This document shows, piece by piece, positions 8,483-17,525 of a stretch of DNA of 64,000 bases (the first letter of the stretch is position 1; the number at the start of each line of letters is the position of its first letter). The notes below the pieces were generated by a model that saw only the letters and a program-made list of their open reading frames with translations, searched no databases and was not told the origin of the DNA. Where the stretch lies: contig CAVUMX010000003.1 in the NCBI GenBank assembly GCA_963742725.1, forward strand, positions 620,001-684,000. The letters run 5' to 3'. Source of the stretch: CAVVAL01 sp963742725. Its GTDB lineage: Bacteria; Actinomycetota; Actinomycetes; Mycobacteriales; Cryptosporangiaceae. Both the position numbers and the translations under genes were made by a program.

Positions 8483-9724
8483 ATGCCCGGCCTACTGTCC
8501 CGCCTGACCACCACCCGGCGGGCCGTACTCGTGGCCGCCGCGCTGGTCACCGTCGTCGCCGCCTGCGGTGAGCCGCCCAGCGCGAAGTCGGCCGACTCCG
8601 ACGAGCCGCTGACGATCGGCATCTCCCTGCCGCTCACCGGCGACTTCTCGCAGCCCGGCACGCAGGCGAAGCGCGGGTACGAGGCCTGGGCGAAGATGGT
8701 GAACGACGGCGACGGCCTGCTCGGTCGCAAGGTCGAGCTGAAGATCACCGACGACGCGAGCAACCAGGACACCGTGGTCGCGGACTACACCCGGCTGATC
8801 ACCCAGGACAAGGTCGACCTGCTCCTCGGCACGTTCTCGTCGCTGCTGAACTACCCGGCCTCCGCCGTCGCGGAGAAGAACGGGATGCTCTACGTCGAGC
8901 CGGCCGGCGGCGCCCCGAAGATGTTCGAACGCGGCTTCAAGTACCTCATCTACGCCCAGCCGGCCACCGCGCCGAAGCAGGCCGAGGTCATGGTCGAGTG
9001 GGTGAAGTCGCTGCCGGAGGCCGAGCGGCCCAAGACCGCCGCCTACCCGACGCAGGACGACCCGTTCACCCGCCCGGTGATCGAGACCATGCAGTCCGGC
9101 CTGGAGAAGCTCGGCGTCAAGACCGTCTACTCCACCGTGTACCCGCCCGACGCCACGAACTTCCAGACCATCGCCAGCGCCATCGCCGCGAAGAAGCCCG
9201 ACCTGGTCGCCCACGGCGCGGTGTTCGAGGACGGTGTCGGCATGGTCCGCTCGCTCAAGCAGCTGAACTACTCGCCGAAGGTGCTGTTCCAGACTTCCGC
9301 GCCCAGCAACGCCGGGCAGTACAGCGACGGCGTCGGCCTGGCCAACACCGAGGGTGTCTTCTACACCGTGAGCTGGAACGAGAAGGCGAAGACGCCGCTG
9401 AACGAGGAGTTCGTCGCCGCCTACGGCAAGGCGTACGGAGGCGAGGTCCCCGCCGAGGACGCCGCTGACGCGTTCGCCGCCGGCCAGATCCTCCAGGCGG
9501 CCGTCGAGGCGGTCGGCAAGATCGACCAGAAGAAGCTCGCCGAGTGGCTGCACGCCAACTCCGTCGACACGATCCTCGGCAAGCTCAACTGGGACGAGAC
9601 CGGCGCGCCGCAGTCCCAGTTCCTGCTCGCGCAGTGGCAGGCTGGGAAGGTGGAGATCGTCGCTCCGACCGACCGCGCGACCACGAAGACCGTCATCAAT
9701 CCCAAGCCCGGCTGGAAGCCGTGA
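8483..9724 (+). CDS. Branched-chain-type (Liv/HAAT) ABC importer substrate-binding lipoprotein
   Basis: 413 residues. The ATG at 8483 follows AAGGAGG by five bases and is preferred over the longer frame start. Signal peptide 'RRAVLVAAALVTVVAAC' has a lipobox with Cys about residue 28. The mature part has the type I binding fold: 'LTIGISLPLTGDFSQPGTQ', 'YEAWAKMVNDGDGLLGRKVEL', 'DLLLGTFSSLLNYPASAVAEK'. Homologues bind amino acids, amides, urea or aromatic acids, so the ligand is not fixed by family. The end overlaps the permease start in GTGA. The LacI operator upstream suggests induction by the imported compound or a product of it. Confidence 0.93.
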   Translation: MPGLLSRLTTTRRAVLVAAALVTVVAACGEPPSAKSADSDEPLTIGISLPLTGDFSQPGTQAKRGYEAWAKMVNDGDGLLGRKVELKITDDASNQDTVVADYTRLITQDKVDLLLGTFSSLLNYPASAVAEKNGMLYVEPAGGAPKMFERGFKYLIYAQPATAPKQAEVMVEWVKSLPEAERPKTAAYPTQDDPFTRPVIETMQSGLEKLGVKTVYSTVYPPDATNFQTIASAIAAKKPDLVAHGAVFEDGVGMVRSLKQLNYSPKVLFQTSAPSNAGQYSDGVGLANTEGVFYTVSWNEKAKTPLNEEFVAAYGKAYGGEVPAEDAADAFAAGQILQAAVEAVGKIDQKKLAEWLHANSVDTILGKLNWDETGAPQSQFLLAQWQAGKVEIVAPTDRATTKTVINPKPGWKP

Positions 9725-10602
9725 CGCAACTGCTCCAAGCGTTGGCGTTGGGCCTGCTGATCGGCGGCGTGTACGCGCTGCTGGCCAGTGGGCTCACGCT
9801 CATCTTCGGAGTCATGCACATCATCAACATCGCGCACGGCGCGTTCCTCGTGCTCGTCGCGATGCTCACCTGGTGGCTGTGGCGGCAGACCGGCATCGAT
9901 CCGATCCTGGCGTCGGTGATCACCACCCCGCTCATGTTCGGCGCCGGCTGGATCCTCTACCGGACGTTGATCGTCCGCATCCGGAGCGCGTCGGCGTCGA
10001 TGTCGGTGCTGCTCACGTTCGGGTTCGCCCTGACGATCGAAGGCGTGCTCAACGTGACCGCCGGCAACAAGTTCCGGTCCGCGACCCCCTCCTACTTCGA
10101 GGAGTCGTTCCGGGTCGGCGGGGTCTCGTTGCCGAAGCCGCAGGTGTACGGGTTCGTCGCCGCGGTGGTCGTCCTGGCGCTGCTCTACGTCGTGCTGACC
10201 CGGACCTGGACCGGCCGGGCCATCCGCGCGACGTCGCAGAACCCGACGGGCGCCGCGCTGGTCGGCGTCGGCGCCACCACGACCGCCGCGCTGGCGTTCG
10301 CGATCGGCACGGCGACGACCGGCGTCGGCGGCTCGATCCTGTCCGTCCTCTACCCGTTCTTCCCCGCGTCCCACTACGACTGGATCTCGCGGCTGCTCGG
10401 CATCATCGTGCTCGGCGGCATGGGGAGCCTGCCCGGCGCGCTCGCCGGCGCGCTGATCCTCGGCCTGGCCGAGACGCTGACCGCGACCTACGGCTCGCTG
10501 CGCTGGTCCACGCTCGTGTTCTACCTGGTGATCATGGTCGTCCTGCTGGTGCGCAAGCAGGGCCTCTTCGGGACGACCCTGCGCGAGGACGTCACGGCAT
10601 GA
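9721..10602 (+). CDS. Branched-chain-type ABC importer permease (LivH type)
   Basis: 293 residues starting at GTG 9721, overlapping the binding-protein stop by four bases. About eight hydrophobic segments with the LivH opening 'LGLLIGGVYALLASGLTLIFGVMHIINIAHGAF' region (split here by family motifs GLTLIFGV and NIAHGAF) and the late 'IIVLGGMGSLPGALAGALILG', which is the EAA-like loop contacting the ATPases. It forms the membrane pore with the LivM half encoded next. Confidence 0.93.
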   Translation: MTQLLQALALGLLIGGVYALLASGLTLIFGVMHIINIAHGAFLVLVAMLTWWLWRQTGIDPILASVITTPLMFGAGWILYRTLIVRIRSASASMSVLLTFGFALTIEGVLNVTAGNKFRSATPSYFEESFRVGGVSLPKPQVYGFVAAVVVLALLYVVLTRTWTGRAIRATSQNPTGAALVGVGATTTAALAFAIGTATTGVGGSILSVLYPFFPASHYDWISRLLGIIVLGGMGSLPGALAGALILGLAETLTATYGSLRWSTLVFYLVIMVVLLVRKQGLFGTTLREDVTA

Positions 10603-12428
10603 CCCCGAACCGGCGCCGCCTGCTGGTCGCCGCGCCCCTCGCGGCGCTCGCGTTGTACCCGGTGATCCGGCCGTACGACGCCTACCAGCAGGCGGTGCTC
10701 CTCCTGGCGTTCCTGCTCGCGATCCAGGCCGTGAGCTGGAACATCATCTCCGGGTACGCCGGCTACATCTCGCTCGGGCACGGCGCGTTCCTGGGGATCG
10801 GCTCGTACACGGCCGGCATCGTCGGGGTCCACACCGGACTCAACCCGTTCCTCGCCGCGCCGCTCGGCGGGCTGGTCGCCATGGTGGCCGCGCTGCTGAT
10901 CGGGTCCGTCGTGCTGCGGACCCGGGGGCCGGCGTTCGTGATCATCACGATCGCGCTGCTGCTGGCGATGCAGGTCGTCGCGGCGAACTGGTCGTCGCTC
11001 ACGAACGGGTCAGACGGCCTCACGCTCGAACTGCCGTTCTGGTCGCGCGACATCCAGAACGTGCCGTTCTACTACTTCTTCCTGCTTCTCTTGTTCGCCA
11101 CGATCGCGTTCAGCGCCGCTCTGACCCGGACCAAGTTCGGTACCGGGCTCGTCGCCATCCGCGAGGACGAGGGCAAGGCCGCCGCGATCGGCGTCGACAC
11201 GACCCGGTACAAGGTCGTCGCGTACTGCCTCAGCGCGTTCTTCATCGGCGTGGCCGGTACCGGCTACGCGTACTTCCTCACGTTCCTCAACCCGGTCGGC
11301 GCGTTCCACATCCTCGGCAGCGTGACGATCGTGCTGTCCGCGCTGGTCGGCGGCCGGGGCACGCTGTGGGGGCCGGTGGTCGGCGCGTTCGTCGTGCAGA
11401 TCGCCAGCGAGGTCGCCACCGTCTACGGCGGCGGCAGCCAGAGCCGGGTGCTCCTGTTCGGCGTGGCGCTCGTCGCGGTCGTGCTGTTCCTGCCGGCGGG
11501 GCTGCTACCGACGATCGAGGCCTGGTGGCGGCGCCGGCACGCCGAGCCGGTCGAGTACACCGACCAGGCGGGCGCGCTCGGGCTCGGCCGGATCGAGGTA
11601 CGGCATCGCGAGAACCGCCCTGGCGTTTTGCCGGGGGCCGGCGCGGCGGCCGGCCCGGCATCGGGGCCCAGGCCGTTGCTGGAGATCCGCGGGGCGACCC
11701 GGGCCTTCGGCGGGCTGGTCGCCGTGGACAAGGCCGACCTGACCGTGGCCGAGGGCAGCATCACCGCGCTGATCGGCCCGAACGGATCCGGCAAGACCAC
11801 GCTGTTCAACCTGGTCACGGGCGCCATGCGGCCGGACGGCGGCGAGATCTGGTTCGACGGCCACCGCATCGACCGGCTGCCGCCGTGGCGCCGTGGCCAC
11901 CTCGGCCTCGGCCGTACCTTCCAGGTCACCCGGCTGTTCAGGAGCATGACCGTGCTGCAGAACGTCGTGGCCCCGATGCCCGACCCGCACTGGCGCACGA
12001 TGTTCGCCGGCGCCGTCAGCGGCCACGAGGCGGACCGCGCCCGGGAACTGCTCGGCTTCGTCGGGTTGGGCCGGTTCGCCGACCTGCCCGCCGGCTCGCT
12101 GTCCTACGGGCAGCAGAAGCTCGTCGAGCTGGCCCAGATCCTGATGATGGACCCGAAGCTGATCCTTCTCGACGAGCCGGCCGGCGGCGTCAACCCGAGC
12201 CTGGTGGACCGCCTCTGCGACGTCGTCCGGGGGCTCAACGAGCAGGGCGTGACGTTCCTAGTCGTGGAGCACAACATCCCGATGGTGCTCGGCCTGTGCG
12301 ATCCGGTCGTGGTGTTCTCGCGGGGGGCGCCGATCGCGGCCGGCCCGCCGGAGTTGATCCGCGCCGATCCGGTCGTCCTCGACGCCTACCTCGGCGACGA
12401 CTGGGCGGTGGAACGTGTCGAGGGCTGA
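10599..12428 (+). CDS. Fused LivM-type permease and LivG-type ATPase
   Basis: 609 residues from the ATG at 10599, overlapping the previous stop (ATGA). Residues 1-310 are the LivM permease ('NIISGYAGYISLGHGAFLGIG', 'LSALVGGRGTLWGPVVGAF'). After an Ala/Pro/Gly linker, residues about 350-605 are an ABC ATPase with Walker A 'GPNGSGKTT', Q-loop region, signature 'LSYGQQK', Walker B 'LILLDEPA' and switch His in 'VVEHNI'. Such fusions occur in actinomycete Liv systems and fix the permease:ATPase ratio. It needs the separate LivF ATPase encoded 13 bases downstream. Confidence 0.93.
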   Translation: MTPNRRRLLVAAPLAALALYPVIRPYDAYQQAVLLLAFLLAIQAVSWNIISGYAGYISLGHGAFLGIGSYTAGIVGVHTGLNPFLAAPLGGLVAMVAALLIGSVVLRTRGPAFVIITIALLLAMQVVAANWSSLTNGSDGLTLELPFWSRDIQNVPFYYFFLLLLFATIAFSAALTRTKFGTGLVAIREDEGKAAAIGVDTTRYKVVAYCLSAFFIGVAGTGYAYFLTFLNPVGAFHILGSVTIVLSALVGGRGTLWGPVVGAFVVQIASEVATVYGGGSQSRVLLFGVALVAVVLFLPAGLLPTIEAWWRRRHAEPVEYTDQAGALGLGRIEVRHRENRPGVLPGAGAAAGPASGPRPLLEIRGATRAFGGLVAVDKADLTVAEGSITALIGPNGSGKTTLFNLVTGAMRPDGGEIWFDGHRIDRLPPWRRGHLGLGRTFQVTRLFRSMTVLQNVVAPMPDPHWRTMFAGAVSGHEADRARELLGFVGLGRFADLPAGSLSYGQQKLVELAQILMMDPKLILLDEPAGGVNPSLVDRLCDVVRGLNEQGVTFLVVEHNIPMVLGLCDPVVVFSRGAPIAAGPPELIRADPVVLDAYLGDDWAVERVEG

Positions 12429-12440
12429 CCTTGTGACGGT

Positions 12441-13163
12441 GTGGCGGTGCTGAGGCTCGACGGCGTCGTCGCGGGGTACGGCGGCGGCGACGTGTTGCAG
12501 GGCGTCGACCTGGTCTGCGAGGCCGGGTCCGTCACGTGCGTCGTCGGGCCGAACGGGGCCGGCAAGTCCACGGTGCTGCGGGTCGTGAGCGGGCTGCTGC
12601 GGCCGAGATCCGGCACGGTGACGCTGGCCGGCAAGCCGATCGGCGGGCTTCCGCCCGATGAGATCCTGCGGCGCGGCGTGACCCAGGTGCCGCAGACCCA
12701 GGCGCTGTTCCCGTCCATGTCGGTGCGGGAGAACGTGCTGATGGGCGGGTTCCTGATCCGCCGGGACCGCGCCCTGCTGCGTGCCAGGTACGCGGCCGTC
12801 GAGGACCTCGTCCCGCTCGTGGCCGAACGCCAGGACGACCCGGCGGGCAACCTCTCGGGCGGGCAGCGCCGGATGGTCGAGATCGGACGCTGCCTCATGC
12901 TCGACCCGTCCGTGATCCTGCTGGACGAGCCGTCGCTCGGCCTGGATCCGCGCGGGCTGTCCGCCGTCGCCGGGCTGATCCGGCAGCTCAACGAGGCCGG
13001 CACGACGGTCCTGCTTGTCGAGCAGAACGTCCGGCTGGGGCTGGGGATCGCCAGTCACGGCATCGTCATGGAGGGCGGCCGCGTCCGCCTGGACGGGCCG
13101 GCCGCCGAGATCGTCAAGCACCCCGAGATCGCCAGCCTGTACCTCGGCGGCGCGCCGCGCTGA
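12441..13163 (+). CDS. Branched-chain-type ABC importer second ATPase (LivF type)
   Basis: 240 residues from GTG 12441. Walker A 'GPNGAGKST', signature 'LSGGQRRM', Walker B 'VILLDEPSLGL' and 'LLVEQNVRLGLGIA' are standard for LivF, which pairs with the LivG half of the fused protein. Last gene of the importer operon; another operator-like palindrome follows 14 bases after its stop. Confidence 0.93.
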   Translation: MAVLRLDGVVAGYGGGDVLQGVDLVCEAGSVTCVVGPNGAGKSTVLRVVSGLLRPRSGTVTLAGKPIGGLPPDEILRRGVTQVPQTQALFPSMSVRENVLMGGFLIRRDRALLRARYAAVEDLVPLVAERQDDPAGNLSGGQRRMVEIGRCLMLDPSVILLDEPSLGLDPRGLSAVAGLIRQLNEAGTTVLLVEQNVRLGLGIASHGIVMEGGRVRLDGPAAEIVKHPEIASLYLGGAPR

Positions 13164-13176
13164 GCGTTGCACGATG

Positions 13177-13190
13177 TGCACTCGATTGCA
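13177..13190. promoter_or_regulatory. LacI-type operator (auxiliary) after the importer
   Basis: TGCACTCGATTGCA differs from the consensus palindrome at one of 14 positions. It lies 144 bases upstream of the 13321 site, a spacing that could allow looping between two repressor dimers. Confidence 0.65.
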
Positions 13191-13286
13191 CGTCCGCAGC
13201 GGCCCGGGCAGGGGGAGATCGCTGCCTCGGTGCGGGGGTTACGGCATCTCACTGGGGGTTTGCCCGGTTCGATGCTTCGCCGTCCC

Positions 13287-13315
13287 TTGACACGTCTGCA
13301 CCACGTCGTTAGCGT
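13287..13315 (+). promoter_or_regulatory. Probable promoter of the catabolic operon
   Basis: TTGACA (13287-13292) and TAGCGT (13310-13315) are 17 bases apart. The operator begins five bases after the -10 hexamer. Confidence 0.65.
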
Positions 13316-13320
13316 CCTTA

Positions 13321-13332
13321 GCAATCGATTGC
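13321..13332. promoter_or_regulatory. LacI-type operator before the catabolic operon
   Basis: GCAATCGATTGC is the 12-bp core of the same palindrome. It lies between the -10 box and the first gene (ATG 13356). Confidence 0.8.
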
Positions 13333-13355
13333 ACTGGTGTGGGTGGGGGTGCCGG

Positions 13356-14294
13356 ATGAGCCAGGGATCGTTGACCGTCGGCTGGATCGGCACCGGGCGG
13401 ATGGGCGCCGCGATGGCGCGCAGGCTCGCGGTGGCCGGCGTCGACGTCACGGCCTGGAACCGCACCCGCTCGAAGGTCGAGGCGCTGGTCGGCGACCGGG
13501 TGCGGGCCGCCGACCAGATCGCCGACCTCGCCGATCGCGACGTCGTGTTCACGATGGTCTCCGCCGACGACGACCTGACCGCAGTCCTGACGGGGGACGG
13601 CGGCCTGCTTACCCGCGCGGACGCGACGCCGGCGATCATCGTCGACTGCTCGACGGTCTCCACCCAGACGTCCGCGGCGATGCGCGAGGCGGCCACTGTG
13701 CGCGGTGTCGAGTTCCTCGCGGCGCCGGTCAGCGGCAACGCGAAGGTCGTGGCGGCCGGCAAGCTCAGCGTGGTGGTGTCCGGTCCGGAGGCGGCCTACC
13801 TGCGGGTCGTGCCGTTACTGGAGACGATCGGCCAGTCGGCGACGTACGTCGGCACGGGCGAGGCGGCGCGGCTGGTGAAGCTCTGCCACAACCTGCTGCT
13901 CGGTGTGGTCACCCAGTCGCTGGCGGAGATCACGGTGCTGGCCGAGCAGGGCGGCGTGTCCCGGGCGGCGTTCCTGGACTTCGTCAACAACAGCGTCCTC
14001 GGCTCGGTCTTCACCCGGTACAAGACGCCGGCGCTCGTGAAGCTCGACTACACGCCGACGTTCACGCCGGTGCTGCTGCGCAAGGACTTCGACCTCGGGC
14101 TGGCCGCCGCGCGGGAGCTCGGGGTGCCGATGCCGCTCGCGGCGCTCACCCATCAGCTCGTGCAGGCCACGATCGGCGCCGGCCGCGCGGAGGAGGACTT
14201 CGCCGTCCTGCTCGACCTCGCGGCCGCCAACGCCGGGCTCGATCTCAAACCTGAGGCCGCCGATGTGGGCGACGGCCTCAGCGACCCCACCTAA
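13356..14294 (+). CDS. NAD(P)-dependent beta-hydroxyacid dehydrogenase (3-hydroxyisobutyrate dehydrogenase-like)
   Basis: 312 residues from ATG 13356. The N-terminal Rossmann motif 'VGWIGTGRMGAAMARRL', the substrate loop 'DCSTVS', the 'APVSGNAKVVAAGKLSVVVSG' segment and the catalytic Lys in 'VKLCHNLLLG' (near residue 174) define the family. It oxidises or reduces a beta-hydroxyacid such as 3-hydroxyisobutyrate, tartronate semialdehyde or a relative; the substrate is not fixed by sequence. First gene of a five-gene operon with M24 hydrolase, E1 alpha and beta and aldehyde dehydrogenase, under the LacI operator. Confidence 0.9.
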   Translation: MSQGSLTVGWIGTGRMGAAMARRLAVAGVDVTAWNRTRSKVEALVGDRVRAADQIADLADRDVVFTMVSADDDLTAVLTGDGGLLTRADATPAIIVDCSTVSTQTSAAMREAATVRGVEFLAAPVSGNAKVVAAGKLSVVVSGPEAAYLRVVPLLETIGQSATYVGTGEAARLVKLCHNLLLGVVTQSLAEITVLAEQGGVSRAAFLDFVNNSVLGSVFTRYKTPALVKLDYTPTFTPVLLRKDFDLGLAAARELGVPMPLAALTHQLVQATIGAGRAEEDFAVLLDLAAANAGLDLKPEAADVGDGLSDPT

Positions 14295-14306
14295 GGAGGT
14301 GCCGGC

Positions 14307-15557
14307 ATGGTCATGCCGGCAGGTCCGCCCGTGCCGTCGCCCGGGCGCATGAGCGTCGACTTCGAGGAGCGCGTCGACTTCGCGCGGCTCCGCGCCTACC
14401 GGCTGGGTCGCGCCCGCGCCGCGCTGGAGGAGTCGGAGCTGGGCGCCCTCCTCGCCTTCGACGTCAACAACATCCGGTACATGACCTCGACGATGATCGG
14501 CGAGTGGGCGCGCGACAAGATGGCCCGGTACGCGCTGCTCGCCCGTGGCGCCGAGCCGGTCGTCTGGGATTTCGGCTCGGCGGCCAAGCACCACCAGCTC
14601 TACGCGCCGTGGCTCCGGCCGGAGAACTCCCGCGCGGGCATGCTCGGCCTCCGGGGCTCCGTCGCGCCCGACGCCGGCCTGTTCGAGCGCGCCGCCCGCG
14701 AGATCAAAGGCCTCCTCGAGGATGCCGGCGTCGCCGACATGCCGCTCGGCGTCGACATCGCCGAACTGCCGATGGTGTTCGAGCTGCAACGTCTCGGCCT
14801 GGACGTGCGGGACGGCCAGCAGGTCCTGCTCGACGCCCGGCAGATCAAGTCGCCGGACGAGATCGCGCTGCTCTCGACGGCCGCCGCGATGGTCGACGGC
14901 ACCTACGAGACCATCGTGGACGCGCTGCGCCCCGGCATCCGCGAGAACGAGATCGTCGCGCTGGCGAACAAGCGGCTCTACGAGATGGGTTCGGACGACG
15001 TCGAAGCCATCAACGCCGTCTCCGGCGAACGGTGCAGCCCGCACCCGCACAACTTCACCGACCGCATGATCCGGCCCGGCGACCAGGTGTACTTCGACAT
15101 CATCCAGTCGTTCAACGGCTACCGCACCTGCTACTACCGCACGTTCGCCGTCGGGCGGGCGACCAGCGCCCAGCGCGACGCGTACACCCGTGCCCGCGAG
15201 TGGATCGACGCGGCGATCCAGAGGGTCAAGCCCGGGGTGGGCACCGACGAGATCGCCCGGTGCTGGCCGCGCGCCCAGGACTTCGGGTTCGACAACGAGA
15301 TGTCCGCGTTCGGCCTCCAGTTCGGGCACGGGCTCGGCCTCGCGCTGCACGAGCGGCCGATCATCAGCCGGCTCAACTCGCTGGAGAACCCCGTCGAGCT
15401 GCGCGAGGGCATGGTGTTCGCGCTGGAGACGTACTGCCCGGCCTCGGACGGGTACTCCGCCGCCCGCATCGAGGAGGAGATCGTCGTCACGGCGAACGGT
15501 CCACGCGTGATCACCCTCTTCCCGGCGGAGGAGCTGTTCATTGCCAACCCCTACTGA
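14307..15557 (+). CDS. M24-fold (creatinase/aminopeptidase P-like) hydrolase with an altered metal site
   Basis: 416 residues from ATG 14307, six bases after AAGGAGGT. The N-terminal creatinase-type domain precedes a pita-bread domain (from about residue 180). Metal ligands by position: Asp near 263 in 'YFDIIQSFNGYRTCYYRTF', His near 340 ('FGHGLG'), Glu near 373 ('FALETY') and Glu near 389 ('RIEEEIV'). The second Asp of the usual Asp-x10-Asp pair is replaced by Cys (about residue 274). That change is also seen in non-peptidase M24 members, which use the fold for other C-N or C-S bond chemistry. In this catabolic operon a small-molecule hydrolase or lyase is more likely than a peptidase; this is inference. 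Confidence 0.85.
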   Translation: MVMPAGPPVPSPGRMSVDFEERVDFARLRAYRLGRARAALEESELGALLAFDVNNIRYMTSTMIGEWARDKMARYALLARGAEPVVWDFGSAAKHHQLYAPWLRPENSRAGMLGLRGSVAPDAGLFERAAREIKGLLEDAGVADMPLGVDIAELPMVFELQRLGLDVRDGQQVLLDARQIKSPDEIALLSTAAAMVDGTYETIVDALRPGIRENEIVALANKRLYEMGSDDVEAINAVSGERCSPHPHNFTDRMIRPGDQVYFDIIQSFNGYRTCYYRTFAVGRATSAQRDAYTRAREWIDAAIQRVKPGVGTDEIARCWPRAQDFGFDNEMSAFGLQFGHGLGLALHERPIISRLNSLENPVELREGMVFALETYCPASDGYSAARIEEEIVVTANGPRVITLFPAEELFIANPY

Positions 15558-16563
15558 ACTCGGGCTCCCGCCCGTCCCCGCGTTCGACGCCGCCGTCGGG
15601 CCCGGTGACGCGGTGCGGTTGTACACGCTCATGTCGCGGGTCCGCCGGTTCGAGAAGCGCGCGTACGACCTGTTCCTCCAGAACCTCGTGAAGGGCACCA
15701 GCCACCTCTCGCTCGGGCAGGAGGCGATCGCCGCCGGCTTCGGGCTGGCGATGCGCCCCGACGACTGGACGTTCGCCACCTACCGCGGCCACGCCCACAC
15801 GCTGGTGCGCGGCACCGGCATGGACGCGACGATGGCCGAACTGCTGGGCCGCGCCAACGGACTCCTCGCCGGCAAGGGCGGGTCGATGCACCTGACCAGC
15901 GTCGAGCACGGCGTGATGGGCTCCTACGCCATCGTCGGTGCGCACCTGACGATCGCCAACGGTGCCGCGTGGTCGGCGAAGCTCCGCGGCACCGACCAGG
16001 TCGCGGTGTGCTTCTTCGGCGACGGCACCACGAACATCGGCGCGTTCCACGAGGCGCTGAACCTGGCGGCGGTGTGGCGGCTGCCAATCGTGTTCGTGTG
16101 CGAGAACAACCTCTGGATGGAGTACACGCCGATCGGCGAGGTGACCGCCGTGCCGTGGCCCGCGGCCGACCGGGCCGGGGCCTACGGTCTCGAACCGCTG
16201 GTCGTGGACGGCAACGACGTGACCGAGATGTACGACGTCGCCCGCACGTCGCTGGCTGCGGCCCGCGCCGGTGCGGGCCCGGCGCTGATCGAGGCCGTGA
16301 CGTACCGCCAGGGCGGGCACTCGCGGGCCGATCCGGCGAAGTACCGCGCGCCCGGCGAGGTCGAACCGTGGCTGGCCCGCGACCCCGTGACCACGTACCG
16401 TGCGCACCTCGTCGCGTCCGGCGTGGACGTCGGCGCGATCGACGACGAGGTACAGCGCGAGGTGGACGCGGCGACCGAGGCGGCCATCGCCGGGCCGCCG
16501 CCCGCGCTGGACCTGGTGGACCGCGACGTCTGGGCCGACGGGAGCTCGTCATGGCGCAACTGA
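15541..16563 (+). CDS. 2-oxoacid dehydrogenase E1 component, alpha subunit (TPP-dependent)
   Basis: 340 residues from a TTG at 15541 that overlaps the M24 gene by 17 bases and follows a GGAGGAG site; no ATG fits the conserved N-terminus. The thiamine diphosphate motif 'FFGDGTTNIGAFHEAL ... ENN' (residues 158-190), 'RGHAHTLVRGTGMD' and 'GKGGSMHL' match pyruvate/acetoin dehydrogenase E1 alpha. Partner beta subunit follows. No E2 lipoyl transferase or E3 gene is in the operon, so the pair either borrows an E2 or works as a stand-alone decarboxylase/dehydrogenase. Confidence 0.92.
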   Translation: MPTPTELGLPPVPAFDAAVGPGDAVRLYTLMSRVRRFEKRAYDLFLQNLVKGTSHLSLGQEAIAAGFGLAMRPDDWTFATYRGHAHTLVRGTGMDATMAELLGRANGLLAGKGGSMHLTSVEHGVMGSYAIVGAHLTIANGAAWSAKLRGTDQVAVCFFGDGTTNIGAFHEALNLAAVWRLPIVFVCENNLWMEYTPIGEVTAVPWPAADRAGAYGLEPLVVDGNDVTEMYDVARTSLAAARAGAGPALIEAVTYRQGGHSRADPAKYRAPGEVEPWLARDPVTTYRAHLVASGVDVGAIDDEVQREVDAATEAAIAGPPPALDLVDRDVWADGSSSWRN

Positions 16564-17525
16564 CCTACCGGCAGGCGGTCGCCCGTGGCCTCGCCCAGGA
16601 ACTCGACCGCGACCCGTCCGTGGTGTTCCTCGGCGAGGACGTGGCCGGCGCGGGCGGCGTCTTCAAGGCGACCGGCGGGCTGCTGGAGCGGTTCGGCCCT
16701 GATCGGGTCCGGGATACGCCGATCTCCGAGCAGGCGATCCTCGGCGCGGCCATGGGCGCCGCGATGACCGGGTTACGCCCGATCGCGGAGATCATGTTCT
16801 CCGACTTCCTCGCGGTCTGCTGGGACATCGTCGCCAACGAGATCGCCAAGACCCGGTACATGACGAACGGGCAGGTCGCGCTGCCGCTGGTGATCCGCAC
16901 CGCGAACGGCGGCGGCCTGCGGTTCGGCGCGCAGCACTCGCAGAGCGTCGAGAACTGGGCGATGGCCGTGCCGGGGCTGAAGGTCGTCGCGCCGGCCACC
17001 CCTGCCGATGTCGTCGGCCTGCTGGCCGCCGCGGTCCGCGACCCCGATCCGGTCCTGTTCTTCGAACACAAGGCGCTCTACCCCACCAAGGGCGAGGTTC
17101 CGGACGGCGAGATCGTCGACACGCTCGGCACCGCCAAGGTTCGGCGCACCGGCGGCGACTGCACGATCCTGGCACTGGCGGCGATGGTTCCGCGCGCGGT
17201 GCAGGCCGCCGACGAACTGGCCGCGCACGGCATCGACGCCACCGTGGTCGACGTGAGGTCGCTCGTCCCGCTGGACACCCGCACGATCCTTTCCGCCGTC
17301 GCGGGCACCGGCCGGCTGTTCACCGTCGAGGAGAACCCGCGCCTGTGCGGCTGGGGCGCCGAGGTCGTCTCGATCGCGGTGGAGGAGATCTGGTCCGACC
17401 TGGACGGTCCGCCTGTCCGCATCACCACCCCGCACGTGCCGTTACCGGCAGCCGACGCCCTCGAAGACCATGCCATCCCGTCCGTGGCCCGGATCACCGA
17501 ATCCGTGCGGAAGGCCCTGGGTTGA
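16551..17525 (+). CDS. 2-oxoacid dehydrogenase E1 component, beta subunit
   Basis: 324 residues from ATG 16551, overlapping the alpha gene by 13 bases. 'VFLGEDVAGAGGVFKATGGL', 'DTPISEQAILGAAMGAA', 'RFGAQHSQSVENW' and 'PATPADVVGLLAAAVRD' are the conserved blocks of the transketolase-like beta chain that completes the TPP active site. The TGA overlaps the next ATG by one base (TGATG), so translation is likely coupled. Confidence 0.92.
   Translation: MAQLTYRQAVARGLAQELDRDPSVVFLGEDVAGAGGVFKATGGLLERFGPDRVRDTPISEQAILGAAMGAAMTGLRPIAEIMFSDFLAVCWDIVANEIAKTRYMTNGQVALPLVIRTANGGGLRFGAQHSQSVENWAMAVPGLKVVAPATPADVVGLLAAAVRDPDPVLFFEHKALYPTKGEVPDGEIVDTLGTAKVRRTGGDCTILALAAMVPRAVQAADELAAHGIDATVVDVRSLVPLDTRTILSAVAGTGRLFTVEENPRLCGWGAEVVSIAVEEIWSDLDGPPVRITTPHVPLPAADALEDHAIPSVARITESVRKALG

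Noticed and set aside
9873..10598. Upstream extension of the LivM-LivG frame
   Set aside because: It overlaps the LivH gene in another frame and reads as Arg/Pro-rich noise; the ATGA overlap at 10599 gives the proper start.
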